NCBI GenBank assembly: GCA_049322795.1
Contig: JBMOQH010000005.1
Location: forward strand, 62,001 to 126,000
DNA: 64,000 nucleotides
Direction of reading: 5' to 3'
Source of the DNA: Immundisolibacter sp049322795
GTDB taxonomy: Bacteria > Pseudomonadota > Gammaproteobacteria > Immundisolibacterales > Immundisolibacteraceae
This document shows positions 52,632 through 62,213 of this stretch, in pieces (the stretch's first letter is position 1; each line of letters begins with the position of its first letter). The notes below the pieces were generated by a model. It saw only the letters and a program-made list of their open reading frames with translations, was not told the DNA's origin and made no database searches. A program made the translations under genes and the position numbers.

Positions 52632-53384
52632 ATGAAAAGAGCATCCCGGTCCATTCCCCGCATGGGGACGCAGGCCGCGCCCCCCGCGCCGTGCAAGGCG
52701 CTGAAGTACCGCCGCTGCAACATTGCCCTCACGGCCATTCTCGTCGGCTTCGTCGCGGCAATGGCAATGGGCCGTGCGGATGCCTGGAACCACACCGTGC
52801 ATCGGCACAACACGCTGCGGGCGCTCGGCACGCAACCGCAAATACCGCCCGACCGGGCCCGGCGGGGCCTTGGCATTGCCCGCGTCGTCGACCAGGGCGG
52901 GGCCTGCACACTGACCCGCGTCGGCGCCAAGACCCCTACCGCCCTGCGCACTGGGCTGGACGTGGCCACGGGCGACGCCATGAGCTGCGACGCCCACAGC
53001 TACGCGACCCTGGAGTTCGGGGACGGCTCGCAGCTGCGCGTGCAACCGAACAGCAAAATCCATCTCGACGCGACCTGGGGCGGCGGTTTTTTCGGGCAGG
53101 ACTTTGCGCCGCAACGGGGATGGACGCAGAGCAGCGCACCGGCGGGGGAGCCGTCCAGTTCGCGCGTGCATTCGCTGTCTCCGGCGGCGATGACATCGGT
53201 GCACGGAATGCATGCGGGAATCGCGAGCGACAACGCCGCCACCTTGGGCGGCGAGGTAGAACGTGGACAAGTGAACGTCGCCGGACGGAATCGGACGATG
53301 CCTGCCGCGGCCAGCTTGGGCAGCTTTGCGATTCCGGCTGCGGCACCCCCGCCCGCGGTTGCGCTGCGGCTGCTCCCGGTATGA
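52632..53384 (+). CDS. FecR-domain exported protein
   Basis: A 250-residue protein with an N-terminal hydrophobic segment (ALTAILVGFVAAMAMG, about residues 32-47) and a FecR-like domain: LRTGLDVATGDAMSCDAHSYATLEFGDGSQLRVQPNSKIHL. The C-terminal part is low complexity, rich in Ala and Pro. Stop overlaps the start of the CHASE2-GGDEF-EAL gene. FecR and CHASE2 proteins often occur as pairs, so it may modulate the sensor in the periplasm. A slightly later ATG (52662) is possible. Confidence 0.75.
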   Translation: MKRASRSIPRMGTQAAPPAPCKALKYRRCNIALTAILVGFVAAMAMGRADAWNHTVHRHNTLRALGTQPQIPPDRARRGLGIARVVDQGGACTLTRVGAKTPTALRTGLDVATGDAMSCDAHSYATLEFGDGSQLRVQPNSKIHLDATWGGGFFGQDFAPQRGWTQSSAPAGEPSSSRVHSLSPAAMTSVHGMHAGIASDNAATLGGEVERGQVNVAGRNRTMPAAASLGSFAIPAAAPPPAVALRLLPV

Positions 53385-56236
53385 AGGCGCTGCGTCTGCC
53401 CCACGAGTCGACGGCCCGGACATGCGGGCGATTCAGCCTGCGCGACACCGCCGTGATCGGCATCGTGCTCGCGGTGCTGATGGTGGGGCTGATGGCCTCA
53501 GGCTTGCCGCGGCGCCTGAACGCCGCCATCTATGACCTCACGGCCGGGGCCACCCAACCCGCTCCCAGCAAGCAGATTCTCATCGTCACCATCGACGATA
53601 AAAGCCTGCAGGCAATCGGCCGCTGGCCCTGGTCCCGGCGCGTTCACGCCGCCTTTCTCGACCGGCTGGCCGCCGCCGGCGATACCACCGTCGGCTTGGA
53701 CCTGCTGCTGGCGGACCGTGACCCCGAGCCCGCCGCCGACGATGCCCTGGCCGACTCCATCCGCAACCACGGTCGGGTCATCCTGCCGGTCGTGCCGGCC
53801 TCCCTGGTCGACGCCTCCGGCCTGACGACGGCCACCAGCCTGCCACCGATAGTCCGCTATGCCACCCTGGCGCACGCGGATGTCGATACCGACCCGGACG
53901 GCGTGGTGCGACGGATGTACCTGCGGGCCGGCCTGGGCATGCCGACCCTGCCCACCCTGGGGCTGGCGCTGATACAGGCGCGGGCCGGCATCGCCGGCAA
54001 CGACGCAAACGCATCGCCGACACCGGCTGACGCCCGCGCCTGGACCCGTTCGGACGAGGTGATGATTCCCTTCGCCGGACCTGCAGGCACCTATTCACGC
54101 GTGTCCTACGTCGACGTGCTCGATGGACGCGTGGCATCGGATCAGCTGCGCGGCAAGTACATCCTGGTCGGTGCCAGTGCGGCAGGGCTGGGAACCCGCT
54201 TTGCCACACCAACGACGCTCGCCAGCCGCCTGCCGCTGATTGGCGCCGAGTTGCACGCCAACCTGCTCGACGCCCTGCTGGCCGGCCGCACCATCACCGC
54301 GCTGCAGCCACCCTGGGCGCTGGCAATGATGCTGGTGTGGCTCGCGGCGGGCCTCGTGTTGCTGCGCTGCCAGCGGGCTTATCAGGTAGTTGCCGGCACC
54401 GCCGCGCTGCTCGTGCTGCTAGGGCTGTGCACCTGGCTTGGCGTGCGCCACGCCAGTATCTGGCTGGCGCCGGCGCCGGCACTGATTGCCCTGTTGGCGA
54501 TTCATCCCATCTGGTCCTGGCGCCAGCTGCGCTGGCACATGGGGGCCTTGTTTCGCGAACGCGGGCAGTCCCATGCCACGCTCGAGTTGGTGCATGACGG
54601 CATCATCACGCTGGATGGCGCGGGGCGCGCCCGTTACCTCAACAGCGCGGCCGAGACCATAACCGGCCGCCCGCTGGCGCAGGTTCTTGGTCGGCCGCTG
54701 GCCGAGATCACCGGCCTCAAGCCGGTCGATGCGGGCAACGCATCCCCGCATTCCGACGACGCCGATCTGATGCGGATCGCCACGCACACCCTGACCGCAC
54801 CTGATGGAAGCGAACGGGCGGTGCGCATCGCGCGCCACCCGCTGCCGCTGGACGGCGGCTCGGTTGTCGCGATCACCGATGTCACCGCCAACCTCACGCT
54901 GGCAAGGGAAATCCGCTTTCAGGCGACACACGACAGCCTGACCGGCCTGCCCAACCGCGGCATTCTCGCGGACCGCCTGCGGCAGACGTTGGCCGCCGCG
55001 CGCCGCCGCAACCAGCCCGTCGGCGTGCTGTTCATCGATCTCGATGGCTTCAAGCGGGTCAACGACGCCTTGGGGCACAACGCTGGCGATCGTCTGCTGC
55101 GGGAAGTCGGCGTTCGCCTCGCGTCGCGCATTCGCGGTGAGGACACCGCCGCCCGTTGGGGCGGCGATGAGTTCGTGCTGGTCCTCAGCCGCCTGGACGA
55201 CGAGCAGTCGGCCATTGGCATCGCCGACGCCATCGTGGCCCTGCTGGAGGAGCCGTTCGACCTGGATGGACAACCCGCCTTCATCTCGGCCAGCGTCGGC
55301 ATCAGCCTGTTCCCTCGCGATGGCGAGGATGGCGAACAGCTCCTGCTGCGGGCCGACACGGCCATGTATCGCGCGAAGAAAAACGGCGGCCGTGGCGTCA
55401 GCGTCTTCTCGCACGAAGTCGGTGCCTGGAACAAGGCGCGCCTCAACCTTGAAAACGAGCTTCGGACCAGCCTGCAGCGCGGCCCGCTCGACGTCTGTTA
55501 CCAGCCGATCATCGACCTTCGCCAGGGATGCGTAACGCACGTCGAGGCCCTCGTACGCTGGCAGCACCCCGCGCGCGGGACGCAGACGCCTGCACAGTTC
55601 CTGACCCTTGCGGAAAGTAGCGGCCTGATCCACGAAATCGGCGCCGCAACCCTGTACAAGGCCTGCGCCGACGCGCAGCAGCTGGCGCGCCAAGGTGTCA
55701 CGGTCGGCGTGTCCGTGAATGTTTCTCCCCAGCAGTTGACCCGCGGCGAGCTGCCGGCGCGGGTGGGCGAGGCGCTTGCCATGTCGGGCCTGCCGGCGCG
55801 TCTGCTCACCCTGGAGGTCACCGAGAATGGCATCGTGAGCGACGCCGCGCGGGCCGCCGACACCATCGCGGCGCTGCGCCAGATGGGCGTATCCATCGCG
55901 CTCGACGACTTCGGCACGGGTTACTCGTCGCTCAGCCTGCTGCGCGATTTCCCCATCGACATCCTGAAGATCGACCGCTCCTTCGTGCCCAACCCGCAGC
56001 AACGCGCCGGCGACCTCACCATCGCCCACGCGATCATCGGCATGGCCAGGAACCTCGACAAAACGGTCATTGCCGAGGGCGTGGAAACGTCGTGGCAAAG
56101 CCGCGCCCTGCTGATCGGCGGCTGCCATTTGCAGCAAGGCTTCCTGCACAGTCCGCCAGTCACGGTGGACGACATCCCGAACATCGCCCGGCGCGTCGCC
56201 CTGGCGGGAGCGCCAAGCTTCATCACTTCGCACTGA
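53381..56236 (+). CDS. CHASE2-PAS-GGDEF-EAL cyclic-di-GMP signalling protein
   Basis: A 951-residue membrane sensor. Order: N-terminal helix, CHASE2 sensor domain (ILIVTIDDKSLQAIGRWPWSRRVHAAFLDRLA), three membrane helices, a PAS domain (about 398-505), GGDEF and EAL. The cyclase motif GGDEF near residue 594 is intact and RGED five residues before it is an inhibitory-site RxxD. The phosphodiesterase motif EALVRW near 720 and DDFGTGYSSLSLLRDFPIDILKIDRSFV are intact. It may both make and break c-di-GMP, with either activity dominant depending on the signal. A c-di-GMP link to the exopolysaccharide locus is plausible, not shown. Confidence 0.92.
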   Translation: MKALRLPHESTARTCGRFSLRDTAVIGIVLAVLMVGLMASGLPRRLNAAIYDLTAGATQPAPSKQILIVTIDDKSLQAIGRWPWSRRVHAAFLDRLAAAGDTTVGLDLLLADRDPEPAADDALADSIRNHGRVILPVVPASLVDASGLTTATSLPPIVRYATLAHADVDTDPDGVVRRMYLRAGLGMPTLPTLGLALIQARAGIAGNDANASPTPADARAWTRSDEVMIPFAGPAGTYSRVSYVDVLDGRVASDQLRGKYILVGASAAGLGTRFATPTTLASRLPLIGAELHANLLDALLAGRTITALQPPWALAMMLVWLAAGLVLLRCQRAYQVVAGTAALLVLLGLCTWLGVRHASIWLAPAPALIALLAIHPIWSWRQLRWHMGALFRERGQSHATLELVHDGIITLDGAGRARYLNSAAETITGRPLAQVLGRPLAEITGLKPVDAGNASPHSDDADLMRIATHTLTAPDGSERAVRIARHPLPLDGGSVVAITDVTANLTLAREIRFQATHDSLTGLPNRGILADRLRQTLAAARRRNQPVGVLFIDLDGFKRVNDALGHNAGDRLLREVGVRLASRIRGEDTAARWGGDEFVLVLSRLDDEQSAIGIADAIVALLEEPFDLDGQPAFISASVGISLFPRDGEDGEQLLLRADTAMYRAKKNGGRGVSVFSHEVGAWNKARLNLENELRTSLQRGPLDVCYQPIIDLRQGCVTHVEALVRWQHPARGTQTPAQFLTLAESSGLIHEIGAATLYKACADAQQLARQGVTVGVSVNVSPQQLTRGELPARVGEALAMSGLPARLLTLEVTENGIVSDAARAADTIAALRQMGVSIALDDFGTGYSSLSLLRDFPIDILKIDRSFVPNPQQRAGDLTIAHAIIGMARNLDKTVIAEGVETSWQSRALLIGGCHLQQGFLHSPPVTVDDIPNIARRVALAGAPSFITSH

Positions 56237-56293
56237 TTCGGCCAGCGTAGGGGTCTTGAGGCTTTCCGATCCAAGCGGTCGGCGCAGTGGATA

Positions 56294-57520
56294 ATGCCGG
56301 CCCCTTGCCCTGGACTGCCTGCCGTGACCTTGCCCGCGCTGCGCCTGAAACGTAACGAAGACCGCCGCCTGCGGGCCGGCCACCTGTGGGTGTTCAGCAA
56401 CGAGGTCGACATCGCCGCCACGCCGCTGACCGGCTTTGCGCCCGGCCAGTTGGTGACGGTGGAAAACGCACGCGGCGGGCCGCTCGGCACGGCTTACGTC
56501 AACCCCCGCTCGCTGATCGCCGCCCGCCTGCTGTCGCGGCGCGTGCTCAGCGACGAGGCCGCCGTGACCGCCCTGCTGCGCCGGCGCCTCGCCGATGCGC
56601 TGACGCTGCGCGAGCACCTTTACCCGACGCCGCATTACCGCCTGGTCCATTCCGAAGGCGACGCCCTGCCCGGGCTGGTGGTGGACCGTTACGGCGACCA
56701 ACTGGTGGTTCAGATCAGCACCGCCGGCATGGAAAGCCGGCGCGACGCCATCGTCGCGGCACTCGTGGAATTGATCCAACCGGCCGGCGTCCTGGCCCGC
56801 AACGACGGCTTCGGCCGCGAGCTGGAGGGTCTGCCCACCGGCGAGGCGCAGGTGCTGCACGGCGCGGTGCCGGAGTTCGGCCAGGTACTCGAAGGCGGGC
56901 TCGAGTTCCGCGTGCCGCTGCACGGCGGACAGAAATCCGGCTGGTACTTCGACCAGCGCCCGAACCGCGAGCGCCTGCGCGCCTACGTCGGTGGCCGACG
57001 GGTGCTGGACGCCTTCAGCTACGTCGGCGCCTGGGGCTTGCAGGCGGCCGCCGCGGGCGCCACGCAGGTGCTGTGTGTGGATGCCTCCGCACCGGCACTG
57101 GCGGTGCTGAGCGACAACGCCCGGCGCGCCGGGCTGGCCGAGGTGGTCGACACCCGCCAGGGCGATGCCTTCGACGTGTTGGCCGCGCTGCTCGATGCCG
57201 GCGAGCGCTTTGACGTGGTCGCCATCGACCCGCCGGCCTTCATCAAGCGCAAACGCGACACCGAGGCCGGCATGGAGGCCTACCTGCGCCTGAATCGGCT
57301 CGCCATGCAGCTGGTGGCGCCCGGCGGTTACCTCGTCAGCTCGTCCTGCTCGCACCACCTGCCCGAGGCGGACTTCCGCGACCTGCTGCGCCGCGCCGTG
57401 CTGCCGCTGAACCGCCGCCTGCAACTGCTGGAACGCGGCCACCAGGGAGCCGACCATCCGCAGGCGCCGGCCATGCCGGAGGCGGACTACCTCAAGGTGG
57501 CGTTCTGCCGGGTGCTGTAG
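56294..57520 (+). CDS. rlmI: 23S rRNA (cytosine-1962-C5)-methyltransferase, RlmI type
   Basis: A 408-residue methyltransferase with an N-terminal PUA domain (LKRNEDRRLRAGHLWVFSNEV), the EEHAD-like middle (HSEGDALPGLVVDRYG) and a SAM domain: VLDAFSYVGAWGLQAAAAGATQVLCVDAS, VVAIDPPAFIK and SSSCSHHL with the catalytic cysteine. A GTG at 56324 is an alternative start with the PUA domain closer to the N-terminus. Closely spaced before the CHAD gene. Confidence 0.88.
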   Translation: MPAPCPGLPAVTLPALRLKRNEDRRLRAGHLWVFSNEVDIAATPLTGFAPGQLVTVENARGGPLGTAYVNPRSLIAARLLSRRVLSDEAAVTALLRRRLADALTLREHLYPTPHYRLVHSEGDALPGLVVDRYGDQLVVQISTAGMESRRDAIVAALVELIQPAGVLARNDGFGRELEGLPTGEAQVLHGAVPEFGQVLEGGLEFRVPLHGGQKSGWYFDQRPNRERLRAYVGGRRVLDAFSYVGAWGLQAAAAGATQVLCVDASAPALAVLSDNARRAGLAEVVDTRQGDAFDVLAALLDAGERFDVVAIDPPAFIKRKRDTEAGMEAYLRLNRLAMQLVAPGGYLVSSSCSHHLPEADFRDLLRRAVLPLNRRLQLLERGHQGADHPQAPAMPEADYLKVAFCRVL

Positions 57521-57530
57521 GGGTCACTCC

Positions 57531-58403
57531 ATGGCCTTTGAACTCGACCTTGAGGCACCGCCCGGGCGGGATCTGCGGCGCCTTTTGCACGACCAGATGG
57601 GCGCTGCCGGGAGCGCCCTGCAGGACACGCCCGACGCGGAGGCGATCCACGCCACCCGCCGGCATCTCAAGCGCGCCCGCGCGGTGCTGCGCCTGCTGGA
57701 CGGCGACCTGCTCGGCCCGGCAGCGGCCGCGGATGCCGCCCTGCGCGATGCCGGTCGGCACTTGTCGGCCAGTCGGGACGCTACCGTGCTCGGCGCGACC
57801 ATCGAGATGCTGATCGGGCTGCGCCCGCCGGCCGCCACGGCGCAGGCGCTGCGCCGATGGCACGCTCAACTGCGCGGTTCCACCGATGCGGCCATCGCTC
57901 CCGACACGCTGGCCGCGGCGTGCGACGCCCTGCGGCAGGCACGCGAGGCCGCGGCGGATATCGACCCCGACGACGCTGCCGCCGCCCTGTGGGCCGGCTT
58001 CGCCGCGAGCTACCGCGCCGGCCGGCGCGCGCTGCGGCGCGCCCAGGCGAAGCCGAGCGCCCGACGCCTGCACGACCTGCGCAAGGCGCTCAAGCACCAT
58101 GTCTATCAGCTGCGTGTGCTGCGACCGCTGTGGCCCGCGGTCCTGGAGGCGGTGCACGCCGAGGCTGACCGCGCGGCCGAGCTGCTGGGTGAGCACCATG
58201 ATTGCGAGGTGCTGCGCGAACGGTTGGCTGGCAGCCGCCTGCGCGCCGCGCAACAGACGCGCGTGGATGCGCTCGCGGCGCAGCACCAGGCGACCCTGGC
58301 CGACGCGGCGCTCGCCTGCTGCCGTTTGATCTACGCAGAGTCCGCGCGCCGCCACGCGCGGCGGATGCAGACCTACTGGCGGCACGGTCGAACGGGCGCC
58401 TGA
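57531..58403 (+). CDS. CHAD domain protein
   Basis: A 290-residue helical protein with the conserved histidine pattern of the CHAD domain: IHATRRHLKRARAVLRLL, ARRLHDLRKALKHHVYQLRVL and AAELLGEHHDCEVLRERL. Such domains bind polyphosphate through conserved His, Arg and Lys residues. No CYTH domain is fused. It starts 10 bp after rlmI and converges with the phosphoribosyltransferase gene. Confidence 0.88.
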   Translation: MAFELDLEAPPGRDLRRLLHDQMGAAGSALQDTPDAEAIHATRRHLKRARAVLRLLDGDLLGPAAAADAALRDAGRHLSASRDATVLGATIEMLIGLRPPAATAQALRRWHAQLRGSTDAAIAPDTLAAACDALRQAREAAADIDPDDAAAALWAGFAASYRAGRRALRRAQAKPSARRLHDLRKALKHHVYQLRVLRPLWPAVLEAVHAEADRAAELLGEHHDCEVLRERLAGSRLRAAQQTRVDALAAQHQATLADAALACCRLIYAESARRHARRMQTYWRHGRTGA

Positions 58404-58415
58404 CGGCGCCGGCCG

Positions 58416-59045
58416 TCAGCGGTTCCCGGCCGCCCAGTCCCGCAGCAGCGCCGTGACCTCGTCGTCGCTCACCTGCCCGAAGTCGGCGTAGAACTGCCCA
58501 ACCGCCGCGAAATCCCGCGGCGCGAGCAGGCACACCACCTCGTCGGCATGATCCCGCAGGCGCTCGACCGCCTCCGGCGGCGCCACGCCCACCGCGGCGA
58601 TCAGCCGTGCCGGGTTACGGGCGCGCAGCGCATCGAGCGCGGCCATCAGCGTGGCGCCGGTCGCCACGCCGTCGTCCACCACCACCACCACCCGCCCGGC
58701 GGGATCGATGCGCGCCGCGCCGTACAGCGCCCGGCGACGGCGCAGCACCTCGCCCTGACGCGACGCCTCCGCGGCCACATAGGCCTCGTCGACCCAGGCA
58801 TCCGCGCCCGGGTTCAGGCTGACATGGCCGGCCTCGTCCACCGCGCCGATGGCGAACTCCGGGTTGCCCGGGGCGCCGAGCTTGCGCACCAGCACGAGAT
58901 CGAGATCGCCGTCCAGGGCCTGCGCCAGCAGCGCGCCCATGGGGACCGCGCCGCGCGGCACGGCAAGGATCAGCGGGCGCTTGCCCCGCAGATGGGCCAG
59001 GCGGCCCACCAGCTGACGGGCGGCATCGGCCCGATCATCGAACAT
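58416..59045 (-). CDS. Phosphoribosyltransferase-domain protein
   Basis: A 209-residue type I phosphoribosyltransferase-like protein. The PRPP motif is VVVVVDDGVATGATLMAAL; the N-terminal part has the RPLILAVPRGAVPMGALLA and VRKLGAPGNPEFAIGAV segments typical of stand-alone PRTases often found beside dienelactone-hydrolase or stress genes. Start at 59045 removes a long unlikely N-terminal extension. The substrate base is unknown. Confidence 0.85.
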   Translation of the reverse strand: MFDDRADAARQLVGRLAHLRGKRPLILAVPRGAVPMGALLAQALDGDLDLVLVRKLGAPGNPEFAIGAVDEAGHVSLNPGADAWVDEAYVAAEASRQGEVLRRRRALYGAARIDPAGRVVVVVDDGVATGATLMAALDALRARNPARLIAAVGVAPPEAVERLRDHADEVVCLLAPRDFAAVGQFYADFGQVSDDEVTALLRDWAAGNR

Positions 59046-59189
59046 GCTCACCCCCGCCCCGTGCCGCGCGGGCCGGCCACGCCCACCGTGACCGTCCGGC
59101 CGCGCAACGGGTCGTGCCATGGTGCGGGCCGGGGACGGCCGCACCATGACCCGGGTCAGGCCACCCGGCCGGCGCGCGCGCCGGGCCCG

Positions 59190-61853
59190 TCAGGCGGCCG
59201 TTTTGACCGACGCCAGAATCTGCCGCAGCTCCGGCACGCAGGAGCCGCAGTTGGTGCCGGCCTTCAGTGCCGCGCCGATGGCCTGCGGGCTGTCGAGACC
59301 CTGCGCGGCGATGGCCTCGACGAGGGTGTTGAGGCCCACCTGAAAACAGGCGCACACCGTGCGCCCCGGGTCGGCGCCCGGCTCCGCCGGCAGACCGGCC
59401 AGCAGCGCCCGCCGCGCCGCGCCGTCGAAGGGCTGATCGAACCGCCCGGCCAGCCAGTCGTCGGCCAGCCAGTCGAGGTCCGTGCCGGCGAACAGCCCCA
59501 GCATGGCCCGCTCGCCGTCCAGTGCCAGCACGCGGCAGTCGCCGGCCGGGTCGGCATAGTCGAGCCACTGCCACCGCGCCGATGACGGGCCGGCCAGCGA
59601 GCCGGCCCAGGCGCGCACGTCCGCCGGCGCGGTCGCTGCGGCGATGCGGTAACGCCAGCCGCCGGCGACGCGGGCCCGGGCGAAGTAGTCGACGCCCTCC
59701 GGTCGCAGCGGCACGCGCGTCAGCAGTAGCGCCCGCCACGGCAGGGCGACCGGCACGACGCGCACCGGCGTCAGCTTGAACTGCGGCTGGCCGGACACGG
59801 GATCGCGCAGCGCGTCGACCAGCGCGTCGGCCGGCCCGGTGCTGGAAAACTGCCGGCTCCAGTGCATGGGCAGGAACACCTCGCCGGCGCGCAGGCCGTC
59901 GTCGATCGCCACCCGCGTGGTCAGGCTGCCGTGACGGCTTTCGACGCGCGCGAAGCCGCCGTCGGCAAGGCCGAGGCGCCCGGCATCGGCCGGGCTCACG
60001 TCCACCCGCGGCTCGGCGATGTGCCCGGACAGGCGCGCCGATTTGCCGGTGCGCGTCAGCGTATGCCAGTGGTCGCGCACGCGGCCGGTGTTGAGGATCA
60101 GCGGATAGGCCGCATCGGGTGCGTGTCCATCGCGTCGGCTGGCGCAGGCCAGCATCCGTGCCCGGCCGCCGGGCGTGTAGAAGCGGCCGTCGGCGCACAG
60201 GCGCGCCGTGCCCCGGCCGGTCGCCGCCGGCACCGGCCACTGCACCGGTTGAAGCGCGTCGTAGGCGGCGGCGTCGAGCCCGGCGAGGCCGCCGATGTCG
60301 AAATCGCGCCCGGCGGCGCCGGCGCGCGCCGACAGCCGCGCGTACTCGTCGAAGATGGCCGCGTCGCTGGCGTAATCGAAACCGCCAAAACCCAGCCGCT
60401 GCGCCACCTGGCTGAGCGCCCACCAGTCGGCCCGCGCATGCCCGGGCGCCGGCAGAAACGCCCGCTGGCGCGAGAGGCGGCGCTCGCTGTTGCTGACGGT
60501 GCCACTCTTCTCGCCCCAGGCCAGCGCCGGCAACAGGACGTGCGCCAGCGCCGTGGTGTCGGTATCGCGCACGCAGTCACTCACGACCACGTGCTCGCAG
60601 CGGGCCAGTGCCTGCCGGAAACGATCCGCCTGCGGCAGGCTGACCAGCGGGTTGGTGCCCATGATCCACAGCCAGCGCACCTGCCCGGCGTCGATGGCCT
60701 CGAACAGATCGACGGCCTTCAGGCCCGGCACGGCGCTGATCGGCCCGCTGCCCCAGAAGTCCTGCACCAGCGTGCGGTGCGCGGCGTTGGCGTAGTCGAG
60801 ATGGCAGGCCAGGGTCGAGGCGAGGCCGCCCACCTCGCGCCCGCCCATGGCGTTCGGCTGGCCGGTGAACGACAGCGGCCCCATGCCGGGCTGGCCGATG
60901 CGGCCGGTGGCGAGGTGGCAGTTGATGAGGGCGTTCACCTTGTCGGAGCCGGCGGCGGACTGGTTCACCCCCTGCGAGAACACCGTCACCACGCGCCGGG
61001 TGGCGGCGAACCAGTCGTACAGCCGCGCCACGTCGCCGGCCGGCAGGTCGCAGGCCGCCGCCACGGTGGCGACATCTGGCGCCTCGGCGCGCGCCTGCGC
61101 GAGCGCGGCGTCGAAGCCCTCCACGTGCGCGGCGACGTAGGCCGCGTCCACCGCGCCGCGCGCGGCGAGCGCCGCCAGCAGGCCGTTGAACAGCGCCACG
61201 TCGCTGCCCGGCGCCAGCGGCAGGTGCAGGTCGGCGATGTCGCAGGTGGGCGTGCGGCGCGGGTCGATCACCACCACCCGCAGGTCGGGCCGCGCCACCT
61301 TGGCGGCCCGGATGCGCTGGAACAGCACCGGATGGCACCAGGCGGTGTTGCTGCCGACCAGCAGCAGCAGGTCGCACTGTTCGAGATCCTCGTAGCAGCC
61401 GGGCACGGTGTCCGCGCCGAAGGCCCGCACGTGACCGGCCACGGTGGAGGCCATGCACAGGCGCGAGTTGGTGTCGATGTTGTTGGCGCCGATGTAGCCC
61501 TTCATCAGCTTGTTGGCGACGTAGTAGTCCTCGTTCAGCAGCTGGCCGGAGACGTAGAACGCCACCGCCTGCGGCCCGTGCGCGGCGAGCGTCGCGCGCA
61601 GGCTGTCCGCCACGGCGTCGAGAGCCGCGTCCCAACTCGCCGGGCGGCCGTCGATCAGCGGTTCGAGCAGGCGGTCGTCGAGATCGAGCGTCTCGCCGAG
61701 CGCCGAGCCTTTCGAACACAGCCGCCCGAAGTTGGCCGGGTGCGCGGGGTCGCCCGCGATGGCCGCCCCGCCCTGCCCGTCCGGCGTGGCCAGCACGCCG
61801 CAGCCGACGCCGCAGTACGGGCAGGTCGTCCGCACGGGTACCTGCACGGGCAT
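59190..61853 (-). CDS. nasA: Assimilatory nitrate reductase catalytic subunit
   Basis: An 887-residue molybdopterin enzyme that reduces nitrate to nitrite. The N-terminal [4Fe-4S] cysteines are Cys11, Cys14, Cys18 and Cys46 (TTCPYCGVGC...RLCSKG), followed by molybdopterin domains (LLLVGSNTAWCHPVLFQRI, NALINCHLATGRIGQPGMGPLSFTGQPNAMGGREVGGL). A C-terminal BFD-like [2Fe-2S] domain (VCACFQVGLNTLVEAI...TNCGSCVPELRQIL) is fused, as in many NasA proteins, and is the likely electron entry. Start at 61853, two bases after the nirD stop, is preferred over the longer frame. Electron donor protein is not encoded next to it. Confidence 0.93.
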   Translation of the reverse strand: MPVQVPVRTTCPYCGVGCGVLATPDGQGGAAIAGDPAHPANFGRLCSKGSALGETLDLDDRLLEPLIDGRPASWDAALDAVADSLRATLAAHGPQAVAFYVSGQLLNEDYYVANKLMKGYIGANNIDTNSRLCMASTVAGHVRAFGADTVPGCYEDLEQCDLLLLVGSNTAWCHPVLFQRIRAAKVARPDLRVVVIDPRRTPTCDIADLHLPLAPGSDVALFNGLLAALAARGAVDAAYVAAHVEGFDAALAQARAEAPDVATVAAACDLPAGDVARLYDWFAATRRVVTVFSQGVNQSAAGSDKVNALINCHLATGRIGQPGMGPLSFTGQPNAMGGREVGGLASTLACHLDYANAAHRTLVQDFWGSGPISAVPGLKAVDLFEAIDAGQVRWLWIMGTNPLVSLPQADRFRQALARCEHVVVSDCVRDTDTTALAHVLLPALAWGEKSGTVSNSERRLSRQRAFLPAPGHARADWWALSQVAQRLGFGGFDYASDAAIFDEYARLSARAGAAGRDFDIGGLAGLDAAAYDALQPVQWPVPAATGRGTARLCADGRFYTPGGRARMLACASRRDGHAPDAAYPLILNTGRVRDHWHTLTRTGKSARLSGHIAEPRVDVSPADAGRLGLADGGFARVESRHGSLTTRVAIDDGLRAGEVFLPMHWSRQFSSTGPADALVDALRDPVSGQPQFKLTPVRVVPVALPWRALLLTRVPLRPEGVDYFARARVAGGWRYRIAAATAPADVRAWAGSLAGPSSARWQWLDYADPAGDCRVLALDGERAMLGLFAGTDLDWLADDWLAGRFDQPFDGAARRALLAGLPAEPGADPGRTVCACFQVGLNTLVEAIAAQGLDSPQAIGAALKAGTNCGSCVPELRQILASVKTAA

Positions 61854-61855
61854 CG

Positions 61856-62200
61856 TCACGGCAGCGCCACCCACACCCGATCGCCGTCGATGCGCACCGG
61901 ATACGCCGCCACCTGCACCGCCGGGTCTTCCAGACACTGGCCGTCGCTGAGGCGGAAATGCTGCTTGTACAGCGGCGATGCCACCACCAGCGCGCCGCCG
62001 AGGTCGCCGACGATGCCGCGCGCGAGCACCGCCGCCTCGCCGAGCGGATCCCAGTTGTCGAGCGCGTAGACGGCCGGCGCTTCGGCCGGCAGATGGAACA
62101 GCGCCACCTGCCGGGCGCCGACCCGGGCGGCGATGCCGGCGTTGTGCGGCAGATCGTCGAGGCCGCAGACCTCGACCCAGTTGCTGGTTTCTTGTTTCAT
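61856..62200 (-). CDS. nirD: Nitrite reductase small subunit
   Basis: A 114-residue Rieske-fold protein that lacks the iron-sulfur Cys and His ligands, which is normal for NirD. MKQETSNWVEVCGLDDLP at the start, LDNWDPLGEAAVLARGIVGD and ASPLYKQHFRLSDGQCLED are typical. It pairs with NirB for NAD(P)H-dependent reduction of nitrite to ammonium. It lies 13 bp after nirB and two bases before nasA, so the three form one operon. Confidence 0.93.
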   Translation of the reverse strand: MKQETSNWVEVCGLDDLPHNAGIAARVGARQVALFHLPAEAPAVYALDNWDPLGEAAVLARGIVGDLGGALVVASPLYKQHFRLSDGQCLEDPAVQVAAYPVRIDGDRVWVALP

Positions 62201-62213
62201 GACCAGGGCTGCC

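Noticed and set aside
52571..53380. Upstream extension of the GGDEF-EAL frame
   Set aside because: It runs through the FecR gene in another frame and shows no domain; the overlapping ATG at 53381 is the real start.
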